In this document: piece after piece, positions 1-5,146 of the stretch | Numbering within the stretch: the first letter of the stretch is position 1 | Layout of the letters: each line of letters begins with the position of its first letter | Source of the DNA: DAOTTI01 sp034437795 | GTDB taxonomy: Bacteria; Chloroflexota; UBA11872; UBA12225 | Length of the DNA: 5,460 bases | Reading direction: 5' to 3' | Assembly (NCBI GenBank): GCA_034437795.1 | Contig: DAOTTI010000162.1 | Coordinates: forward strand, 1-5,460 | The notes under the pieces: generated by a model | What the model was told of the DNA's origin: nothing | Database searches by the model: none | The model's input: the letters and a program-made list of their open reading frames with translations, nothing else | Made by a program: the position numbers and the translations under genes

Positions 1-186
1 GAAGTGCATGATCCCCCGCTGGAAGCGCTGGTAGACGAAGCGCCGGTTGGCCGGATCAAAGGCCGGCTGGCTGGTGGGAAAACCCCACATCTCCAGATTC
101 AGCAGGGCCGCCAGGTCCGGCTGCCCGCCGCTGATCAGGACGCAGAGCAAGATTGAGAGCAGCAAGCGGCCAGCCAGCGCTCTCAC
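1..186 (-). CDS. Secreted protein with YQRFQRGIMH-type motif, 5' end only (partial)
   Basis: The minus strand reads 62 codons from a GTG at 186-184 to the left edge, so the 3' part is missing. Residues 1-20 look like a signal peptide: two Arg near the start, then a hydrophobic core LLLSILLCVLI, then small residues. Next comes LLNLEMWGFPTSQP and the segment FVYQRFQRGIMHF at the truncated end. From memory, YQRFQRGIMH sequences occur in exported Chloroflexota proteins that may carry further wall-binding or peptidase domains downstream. The function of the motif is not known to me. The catalytic part, if any, lies outside the window. An in-frame GTG at 204-202 is an alternative start; 186 is preferred because it gives the more typical signal peptide. 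No strong Shine-Dalgarno sequence is seen at either. Reality of the gene is well supported; function is open. Confidence 0.72.
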   Translation of the reverse strand, partial: MRALAGRLLLSILLCVLISGGQPDLAALLNLEMWGFPTSQPAFDPANRRFVYQRFQRGIMHF

Positions 187-394
187 GTCTAGGCCAGAGG
201 TCACCCCACACTTGTACCTGAAGCCCAAGGCCCGGAGAGCCTCCGACCGGAGTTCACCCACGTCCCGCACCCAGTCAGGCTCCGCCGTACCGGAGGAAGA
301 CGCGTCAACGCACGTCCGGCCACGCGCCCCGCCTCACGCGCGGCCGTGCCCCGGGGACGCTCGGTCCACGCAGCCTGGAGCACCTATCCGCCTG
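187..394. other. Intergenic region between two minus-strand genes
   Basis: These 208 bases separate the small Gly/Pro-rich gene from the secreted-protein gene, both on the minus strand, and should hold the promoter of the latter. No convincing -35/-10 pair was found; a TTGACG on the minus strand (308-303) has no good partner. Short alternating inverted repeats CGGAG-AGC-CTCCG-AC-CGGAG lie at 233-252, about 50 bases upstream of the GTG. The open frames here look like random high-GC frames. Confidence 0.5.
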
Positions 395-694
395 CTATCG
401 CGGGGGCGCGCTGCTCCCTTCCGGCACTGCCGGCGTTGCCTTAGCCGGGGGCGTGCCCATGGCCTCATAGTCGGCCTTGCTCGGCGGCTCCGCGTCGCCG
501 TGGTCCTCGTAACCGGCAGCGCCTCGCTCGCCCTGCCCCCAGGACGCCATCGGCCGCACCTCCGCTTCCCCTTCTGGAAGGGGGCCGGATGCCGGGTAGA
601 CGCCGGTGGTCCCTGTCTCGTCGATGCGTGCCTTCCCGCCGCCAGGCAGTCCGCTCTCGCGCCGCTGCGCCTCCTCTTCCGTCTCCGCTCGCAT
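395..694 (-). CDS. Small conserved Gly/Pro/Glu-rich protein (99 aa)
   Basis: Complete 99-residue minus-strand frame with ATG at 694-692 and TAG at 397-395. An in-frame TGA lies 16 codons upstream, and no other usual start codon lies between, which fixes the ATG. The N-terminus is acidic and helical-looking (RAETEEEAQRR, residues 2-12). Then come GGGKARIDETG (18-28), GVYPASGPLP (31-40) and WGQGERGAAGYED (52-64), and a Pro/Ala-rich tail. No signal peptide, membrane segment or cysteine is present. I recognise the pattern GGGK-x-D-x-x-G, GVYP-x-SGP, WGQGERGAAGYEDSG from short uncharacterised proteins in Chloroflexota and some other bacteria, so this frame is preferred over the antisense frames covering the same bases. 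The high Gly/Pro content suggests a largely disordered protein. Function unknown. The start lacks a strong Shine-Dalgarno sequence. Confidence 0.75.
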   Translation of the reverse strand: MRAETEEEAQRRESGLPGGGKARIDETGTTGVYPASGPLPEGEAEVRPMASWGQGERGAAGYEDHGDAEPPSKADYEAMGTPPAKATPAVPEGSSAPPR

Positions 695-1003
695 CTCGTC
701 GCTCGTCGTGTCTGGGGTGCTCGGTGCGGTCTGCGTGCGTCAGTTCCACCCTCCCGAAGCTGGATTGGTGTGCGGAGACCGGATCGCTCATCGTCGGCGA
801 TCACTCCCCTGTCCCCTTACGACAGGGTGAAGGCTCCCCATGTCCATGAGCCGGGCCAGCCACACGCAGGCACGCGGTGCCTCACCATGTGGAGCGGGCA
901 GGTGCCGTGCCGCCCTGCCGGACGTACGATTCGTAGCCACCCGATCGGCTGGAGCGGCTACTGCCGTGGTAGGCTCAAGGACGGACACTGCGGGGGGACG
1001 GCG
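695..1003. promoter_or_regulatory. Divergent intergenic region with a run of five inverted repeats
   Basis: This stretch lies between the minus-strand 99-aa gene and the plus-strand kinase and should carry both promoters, although no good sigma-70 boxes were found. It holds five successive inverted repeats: CCCTGTC/GACAGGG (807-813, 821-827); GGCTC/GAGCC (832-836, 848-852); CCACA/TGTGG (860-864, 888-892) enclosing AGGCAC/GTGCCT (868-873, 877-882, 3-nt loop); GGCAGG/CCTGCC (897-902, 914-919); and GAGC-gg-CTAC/GTAG-GCTC (952-961, 969-976). The last ends 27 bases before the kinase start. They could be a structured 5' leader, but no known riboswitch consensus fits and short stems arise easily at this GC content. 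An 11-nt palindrome TACGATTCGTA lies at 925-935. Confidence 0.35.
992..997 (+). promoter_or_regulatory. Shine-Dalgarno-like run before the kinase GTG
   Basis: A run of six G at 992-997, followed by ACGGCG and then GTG at 1004. The spacing of six bases is suitable. It supports 1004 rather than the ATG at 887 as the kinase start, although an all-G run is a weak signal in DNA this rich in GC. Confidence 0.4.
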
Positions 1004-2371
1004 GTGAGCAACCAGTCGCCTGGCAGGAAAGGCTCGACCGGACGGCGTGCGCTGGCGCGCCCTGCTGCCCGCGCATCAAGGACGCGGCGCGGCCGGCGGG
1101 CGCGAGAGCTCCGCATCCTCTACGCCGTCGCCGAGGCCCTGAACCGCGCCGCCGACGTGCGGCAGGCGCTGGAGCGGACGCTCGCGCTCGTCCTGGATCT
1201 GCTGGAGCTGCGCACCGGCTGGGTCTGGCTGCTCGATCCGGGTACCGGCCAGTTCTACAGCGCGGCCGCCCGCAACCTCCCGCCGTACCTCCAGGAGCCG
1301 GTGCGCATGACCGGGAGCTGGTGCGAATGCATCGGGGCGTTCCACGCTGGCGACCTCCGGCCCAGGAACATCGACGTGATCGAGTGCAGCCGGCTTCTGC
1401 CGGCGGTGAAGGCCAACGAGACCGCCCTCACCCAGGGCTTACGCTACCACGCCAGTATCCCGCTCTACTTTCGACAGAAGCCGCTGGGCATCATGAACGT
1501 CACCGGGCCGTCGTGGCGCGAGCTCACGCGCGACGAGCTGCGCCTGCTCGATACCATCGGGGCGCAGGTTGGCGCCGGCATCGAGCGCGCCCGGCTGGCG
1601 GAAGAGCGCGCCCGCCTGGCCCGCGCCGAGGAGCGCGCCCGGATTGCGCGCGAGATCCATGACACGCTGGCGCAGGGGCTGACCGCCATTGGCCTGCACA
1701 TCGAAGGGGCGCTGCGGGCGCTGGACCGAGACCCGCCGCGGGCGCGGGAGCGTCTGGAGCGCGCCCTGGCCATGGCGCGCGAGAGCCTCGAAGAGGCGCG
1801 CCGTTCGGTCCTGGACCTGCGCGCCGGGCCGCCAGCCGGCCTGCCTCTCCCCGAGGCCCTCGCCGCCCTCGCCCGCGCCTTTACCTCTGAAACCGGTGTC
1901 CGTGTGCACGTCCGCACCGTCGAGACGCGAGGGATGGCGGGCCTGGCGGACCTCGCTGCCTCCAACGGTGGCCTCCGCCTCACCACTGCCTCCGCTCCCG
2001 CCGGCTCCCCCGCCAGCCCCCTGGGTCTCCCGCTTCACGCTGAGGCCGAGCTCTATCGCATCGTGCAGGAGGCGCTGGCCAACGTCCGCAAGCACGCCCG
2101 TGCGCAGGAGGTGCAGATCACCTGGCGCGTCACCCCGCGCACGCTCCGTCTGACCGTCCGCGACGACGGACAGGGTTTCACGCCGCCGGCCGACGGCGGC
2201 GCCGGTGAGCCGTTCAGTAGCGTGCAAGGCCGGCCGGCCGGCCACGGCTTGCAGGGGATGCGGGAGCGGGCGCGATTGCTTGGCGGCCACCTGCGCCTCG
2301 CCAGCCGCCCCGGACAGGGCACGACGGTGGTCGTCGTCATCCCGCTGCCGAAGGAAGGTGCACTCGCATGA
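1004..2371 (+). CDS. Soluble GAF-domain sensor histidine kinase, HisKA_3 (NarL-partner) class
   Basis: A 455-residue cytoplasmic kinase that should autophosphorylate a histidine and pass the phosphate to the regulator encoded next. Order: very basic N-terminus (11 Arg and one Lys in residues 8-34); GAF domain about 40-195; helical linker (ERARLAEERARLARAEERAR, 194-213); HisKA_3 about 211-275 with EIHDTLAQ and phosphoacceptor His219; HATPase about 340-450 with N-box RIVQEALANVRKHA (352-365), DDGQGF (387-392) and GHGLQGMRERA (413-423). No membrane segment is present. The GAF has Cys107-x-Cys109 and Cys128, possibly a metal or redox site. A low-complexity Ala/Ser/Pro/Gly stretch (about 313-342) separates HisKA_3 from the ATPase domain. 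The frame is open back to 47, but the extra codons lie antisense to two minus-strand genes and show no domain, so GTG 1004 was chosen. Its TGA overlaps the next ATG, showing translational coupling. The ligand is unknown. Confidence 0.9.
   Translation: MSNQSPGRKGSTGRRALARPAARASRTRRGRRARELRILYAVAEALNRAADVRQALERTLALVLDLLELRTGWVWLLDPGTGQFYSAAARNLPPYLQEPVRMTGSWCECIGAFHAGDLRPRNIDVIECSRLLPAVKANETALTQGLRYHASIPLYFRQKPLGIMNVTGPSWRELTRDELRLLDTIGAQVGAGIERARLAEERARLARAEERARIAREIHDTLAQGLTAIGLHIEGALRALDRDPPRARERLERALAMARESLEEARRSVLDLRAGPPAGLPLPEALAALARAFTSETGVRVHVRTVETRGMAGLADLAASNGGLRLTTASAPAGSPASPLGLPLHAEAELYRIVQEALANVRKHARAQEVQITWRVTPRTLRLTVRDDGQGFTPPADGGAGEPFSSVQGRPAGHGLQGMRERARLLGGHLRLASRPGQGTTVVVVIPLPKEGALA
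2351..2358 (+). promoter_or_regulatory. Shine-Dalgarno of the response regulator
   Basis: AAGGAAGG at 2351-2358, inside the last codons of the kinase and nine bases before the ATG at 2368. It supports that ATG even though it gives a 40-residue extension ahead of the receiver domain. Confidence 0.65.
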
Positions 2372-3108
2372 CCGGCCCGCTTCAGCTCAACAGTACCCCT
2401 GGTATGGCCGGCGCGCCCGGTGGGCACGGTCCGTCCCCGCATCCGGCTGGGCGCGGCTCAGAGCCAGGCCGCGCGCCTGCCGGCCCCATTCGCATTCTGA
2501 TCGTCGACGACCATCCGATCGTCCGCGAGGGGCTGGTGGCGGTCCTCGAAGACGAGCCGGAGTTCACGATCGTCGGCACGGCCGGCTCGGCCGAGGACGG
2601 GCTGCGCCTCGCCGGCCAGCTCCGGCCGGATGTGGTGCTGCTCGATCTGGAGCTGCCAGGGATGGACGGCGTGACGGCCATGCCGGAGTTCGCGGCGGCC
2701 AGCCCCGGCGCGCGTGTGATCGTTCTGACCGCCTACGACACCGACGAGCGCGTCTTCGGCGCGCTGCGGGCCGGCGCCAGAGGTTATCTGCTCAAGGGCG
2801 CGCCGGCGAGTGAGATTGTGCGCGCGGTACGCACCGTCTTCGCTGGCGGGTCCGCGCTCGAGCCGCGGGTGGCTGCCAGACTGGTGGACGAGGTGCGCGC
2901 GCCGGGCCGGAATGCCGGCCGGCTCACCGAGCGCGAGCGCCAGGTGCTGCGCCTGGTGGCCGATGGCCTGCCCAACAAGCAGATCGCCCGCGCGCTGGCC
3001 ATCACCGAGCGTACCGTGAAGTTCCACATCGCCTCGGCGTCGCGCAAGCTCAACGCCGACAATCGCGCCCAGGCCGCGGCGTTGGCCGTCCGGCGCGGCC
3101 TGCTGTAG
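2368..3108 (+). CDS. NarL/LuxR-family response regulator
   Basis: A 246-residue DNA-binding response regulator and the likely phosphorylation target of the adjoining kinase. The receiver domain spans about 42-157: acidic pair Asp47-Asp48 in ILIVDDHP, phosphoacceptor Asp93 in LLDLELPGMDG, conserved Thr121 in VLTAYD and Lys143 in YLLKGA. The LuxR-type helix-turn-helix follows at about 184-243: LTERERQVLRLVADG (186-200), NKQIARAL, and recognition helix TERTVKFHIASASRKL (213-228). A Gly/Pro-rich tail of about 40 residues precedes the receiver, which is unusual. The ATG is nevertheless favoured by a strong Shine-Dalgarno and by ATGA overlap with the kinase stop, and no start codon lies nearer the receiver core. 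All residues needed for phosphotransfer are present. Target genes cannot be read from this window; autoregulation or control of neighbours is only a guess. Confidence 0.92.
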   Translation: MTGPLQLNSTPGMAGAPGGHGPSPHPAGRGSEPGRAPAGPIRILIVDDHPIVREGLVAVLEDEPEFTIVGTAGSAEDGLRLAGQLRPDVVLLDLELPGMDGVTAMPEFAAASPGARVIVLTAYDTDERVFGALRAGARGYLLKGAPASEIVRAVRTVFAGGSALEPRVAARLVDEVRAPGRNAGRLTERERQVLRLVADGLPNKQIARALAITERTVKFHIASASRKLNADNRAQAAALAVRRGLL

Positions 3109-3151
3109 CCCCTTCTTCTTCCTTTTTCCTTCTCCATTCTTCCTTACTTCT
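3109..3151 (+). terminator. G-free pyrimidine tract after the regulator; possible Rho loading (rut-like) region
   Basis: Directly after the TAG of the response regulator, 43 bases contain no G and only two A (3136, 3146), in sharp contrast to the surrounding GC-rich coding DNA. C-rich, G-poor, untranslated RNA just behind a stop codon is the known preference of Rho, so a Rho-dependent terminator of the two-component operon is plausible. The tract contains a perfect 17-nt mirror repeat (3117-3133, centred on T3125), a form that can adopt triplex DNA. Function is inferred only. Confidence 0.35.
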
Positions 3152-3170
3152 GCTCTCGCGTCTTCCTCCC

Positions 3171-3188
3171 CCTGTCCTTCTGGACAGG
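3171..3188 (+). terminator. Perfect 7-bp hairpin with TTCT loop
   Basis: CCTGTCC and GGACAGG pair perfectly around a four-base loop TTCT, 62 bases downstream of the regulator stop. No T-run follows on either strand, so it is not a standard intrinsic terminator. It may protect or end the transcript together with the upstream pyrimidine tract and the next hairpin. Confidence 0.35.
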
Positions 3189-3195
3189 CCGCCGC

Positions 3196-3224
3196 TGGCC
3201 GCGCGGACGAGGCCGCGCCGGCCA
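3196..3224. terminator. Strong GC hairpin with one bulge in the intergenic region
   Basis: Left arm 3196-3206 (TGGCCGCGCGG) pairs with right arm 3213-3224 over 11 base pairs, with one bulged C at 3218 and a six-base loop ACGAGG. It is the most stable-looking structure between the two operons. No T-tract follows, so terminator activity is uncertain. It could instead lie in the 5' leader of the SDR transcript. Confidence 0.3.
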
Positions 3225-3293
3225 CGACTGCGCGATGGTTGTAGTAGCACCCTGGACGCTCTCGCGGCGCTTGGGGACGACGTAACAGGAGCA

Positions 3294-3300
3294 AAGGAAG
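3294..3300 (+). promoter_or_regulatory. Shine-Dalgarno of the SDR gene
   Basis: AAGGAAG at 3294-3300, eight bases before the ATG at 3309, with a second purine-rich block AGGAG just upstream (3288-3292). It fixes the SDR start. No clear promoter boxes were seen between 3225 and 3290. Confidence 0.65.
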
Positions 3301-3308
3301 GCCGCACC

Positions 3309-4082
3309 ATGGCACAGGCAGGTCACGAGAGGCACGCTGCGCGGGTGGCGCTGATCACCGGCGCGTCACGCGGGCTGGGGCTGGCGCTCGCCAGGCTGCT
3401 GGCGCGGCGCGGCTTCGCGCTCATTCTCACGGCGCGCGGCGCCGACGCGCTGGAAGTGGCGGCCGCTGAGCTGCGGGGCCTGACGGAGGTGGTCGCTCTC
3501 GCCGGTGACGTGGCCGAGCCAGCGCACGCTGAGCGGCTGGTCCGGCAGGGGCTTGAGCGCTTCGGTCGCATTGACGTGCTCGTCAACAACGCGTCGACGA
3601 TTGGCCCCACGCCAATGCCGCTTCTAGAGCGGTACCCGCTGGAGGCGCTCGACGAGGTGTTTCGGGTCAACGTCATCGCGCCGCTCCGCCTGGCGCAGCT
3701 CGTCCTGCTGGCGATGCGCCGGCGCGGTGATGGGGTGATCGTCAACGTCACCTCGGACGCCGCGGTCAGCGCCTATCCCGGCTGGGGCGGCTATGGCGCC
3801 AGCAAGGCCGCGCTCGAGCACCTCTCGCGCGTGTTGGCGGCGGAGCTGGAGGGGAGCGGCGTGCGCGTCTACGTGGTCGACCCGGGCGACATGAATACGC
3901 AGATGCACCGCGAGGCGGAGCCCGGGGCCGATCTTTCCCACCTTCCCCAGCCGGAGGCCGTCGCCCCAGCGCTGGCGCAGCTCATTGAGAGGGAGACGGC
4001 GCCGTTCGGCCGGTTCGACGCCCGGGCCATCCTGGCGCGCGAGCTTACGCCAGGGGCGGCCATCCCAGGAGAGAGACCATGA
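3309..4082 (+). CDS. Short-chain dehydrogenase/reductase (classical SDR)
   Basis: A 257-residue NAD(P)-dependent oxidoreductase of usual classical-SDR length. Visible motifs: nucleotide-binding TGASRGLG (17-24), Asp67 in GDV (adenine-ring contact), NNAS (93-96), catalytic Asn121, Ser149, Tyr162 and Lys166 (YGASK), and DPGDMNT (191-197) for the family PG-x-x-x-T element. The complete Asn-Ser-Tyr-Lys tetrad predicts an active enzyme. An Arg two residues after the cofactor Gly (TARGAD, 41-46) suggests a possible NADP(H) preference, which is uncertain. The C-terminal tail (about 232-257) is not part of the core fold and may cover the active site. Substrate cannot be told from sequence. Its TGA overlaps the ATG of the QueA paralogue, so the two are co-translated and may act in one pathway. 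Strong Shine-Dalgarno; start confident. Confidence 0.92.
   Translation: MAQAGHERHAARVALITGASRGLGLALARLLARRGFALILTARGADALEVAAAELRGLTEVVALAGDVAEPAHAERLVRQGLERFGRIDVLVNNASTIGPTPMPLLERYPLEALDEVFRVNVIAPLRLAQLVLLAMRRRGDGVIVNVTSDAAVSAYPGWGGYGASKAALEHLSRVLAAELEGSGVRVYVVDPGDMNTQMHREAEPGADLSHLPQPEAVAPALAQLIERETAPFGRFDARAILARELTPGAAIPGERP
4067..4073 (+). promoter_or_regulatory. Shine-Dalgarno of the QueA-paralogue frame
   Basis: AGGAGAG at 4067-4073, five bases before the ATG at 4079, within the last codons of the SDR. Together with the ATGA overlap it supports this start, although the family core begins only near residue 45. Confidence 0.6.
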
Positions 4083-4648
4083 CCGCATTCACTATACAGA
4101 AACGGGCGCCATTCGCCCCCGCGGGGCCCGGCGCGGCTGGCTCCCCGAGCGCCGCGGGGCCGAGCGTGAGGCCGGGCTTCGGGAGCCCTGGCGCTGCCCC
4201 GCGCGACGCCCTCGACTTCGAGCTCCCGGCCCAGCTAGAGGCGCGCGAGCCGCCGGAGGCGCGCGGGCTGGCGCGCGATCAGGTGCGCCTCCTGATCACC
4301 TACCGCAGCAGCGGCCGCATCGTCCACGCCCGCTTCGACGACCTGCCCGACGTCCTTGCGCCCGGCGACCTGCTCGTCGCCAACGACTCGGCCACGCTGC
4401 CGGCCGCGCTCGACGCGCGTCGCCTGGATCCCGAGGCGGGCGGCGATGCCGCGGGCGAGACCATGGCGCTGCACCTGTCTACCCACCTGCTCGACGGCCT
4501 GTGGGTCGTCGAGCCGCGCAAGGCGGCGGTGCGGCGTGGCGAGATGCTGGCCCTGCCCGGCGGGGGAAGGGCGACGCTGCTCGCACCCTACGCCGGATCA
4601 CGGCGCCTCTGGCTGGCCAGTCTCGACCTGCCCGTCTCCGCGCTCGAT

Positions 4649-4651
4649 TAA
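4649..4651 (+). other. In-frame TAA stop inside the QueA-paralogue frame
   Basis: The stop follows LDLPVSALD and is followed in the same frame by LYCWGRPIAYPYV, so no frameshift is needed. One base change from TAC or TAT would restore a tyrosine where family members, as I recall, have an aromatic residue before GRPI. TAA is not a selenocysteine or pyrrolysine codon, so recoding is unlikely. Confidence 0.85.
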
Positions 4652-5074
4652 CTCTACTGCTGGGGGCGGCCAATCGCCTACCCCTACGTGCGGGGCGCCT
4701 GGCCATTGGAGATGTACCAGACAGTGTTCGCCCGCGAGCCGGGCTCGGCCGAGATGCCGTCGGCGGGACGGGCCTTCACCCCCGCCGTGCTCGCGCGCCT
4801 GCGCCACAAGGGCATCGCCCTGGCGACGATCACCCTGCACACCGGCGTCTCCAGCCTGGAAGCGCCGGAGCCGCCGTACGCGGAGCGGTATCGCGTGCCC
4901 GTCGAAACTGTGGCCGCGATCCATGCCGCCAGGGCCGCTGGCGGTCGTGTGATCGCGGTCGGCACCACCGTGGTGCGGGCGCTGGAAAGCGCGGCCGACT
5001 GCGCGAGCCCTGGTTTAGTGGCCTCCTGGAGGATGAGCAGCACCGCCGCGCAGGCGCTGGAACGCGTGGCTGGC

Positions 5075-5146
5075 CCCTCGACCACGCTCGAGGTCGGCCC
5101 TTCGGCAAGCTCAGGGCGGGCTCCTTGGGCTACGCTCAGGGCAGGC
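5075..5146 (+). repeat. Three tandem 24-nt units of a CTCAGG-type dispersed repeat inside the coding frame
   Basis: Units lie at 5075-5098, 5099-5122 and 5123-5146, each beginning CCC or CCT. Cores are CGACCACGCTCGAGG (unit 1, most diverged), CGGCAAGCTCAGGGC (unit 2) and GGGCTACGCTCAGGGC (unit 3). The paired AAGCTCAGG and TACGCTCAGG variants match a short repeat that I recall being scattered through many Chloroflexota and other environmental genomes (TTCGACAAGCTCAGG type). Each unit is eight codons in phase with the host frame, giving PSTTLEVG, PSASSGRA and PWATLRAG, so it lengthens the protein without a frameshift. Units 1 and 3 agree at 16 of 24 positions by eye. Origin and mobility mechanism are unknown. 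Confidence 0.75.

Noticed and set aside
233..252. Alternating CGGAG/CTCCG repeats as an operator
   Set aside because: Five-base arms are too short to stand out in DNA of this composition; noted only as part of the spacer.
821..895. M-box (magnesium) or yybP-type riboswitch
   Set aside because: GGTGA-AGGCTCC on plus and GGTGAGGCACC on minus recall the M-box start, but the rest of the conserved core (such as GAGAGACGCCA) is absent on both strands.
788..988. Minus-strand 66-aa frame in the divergent spacer
   Set aside because: No Shine-Dalgarno, no recognisable motif, and it overlaps the run of inverted repeats.
47..1003. Open extension of the kinase frame upstream to 47 (774-residue frame)
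   Set aside because: It lies antisense to two better supported minus-strand genes, has no recognisable domain and is Arg/Pro/Ser rich like a random high-GC frame. The kinase domains start only after 1004.
1439..2290. Long minus-strand frame antisense to the kinase (283 aa)
   Set aside because: Arises from GC-rich codon use opposite a clearly domain-bearing gene; no motif in its translation.
2458..3315. Long minus-strand frame antisense to the regulator (285 aa)
   Set aside because: Covers the well-supported response regulator and the spacer; translation is Arg/Gly/Ala rich without motifs.
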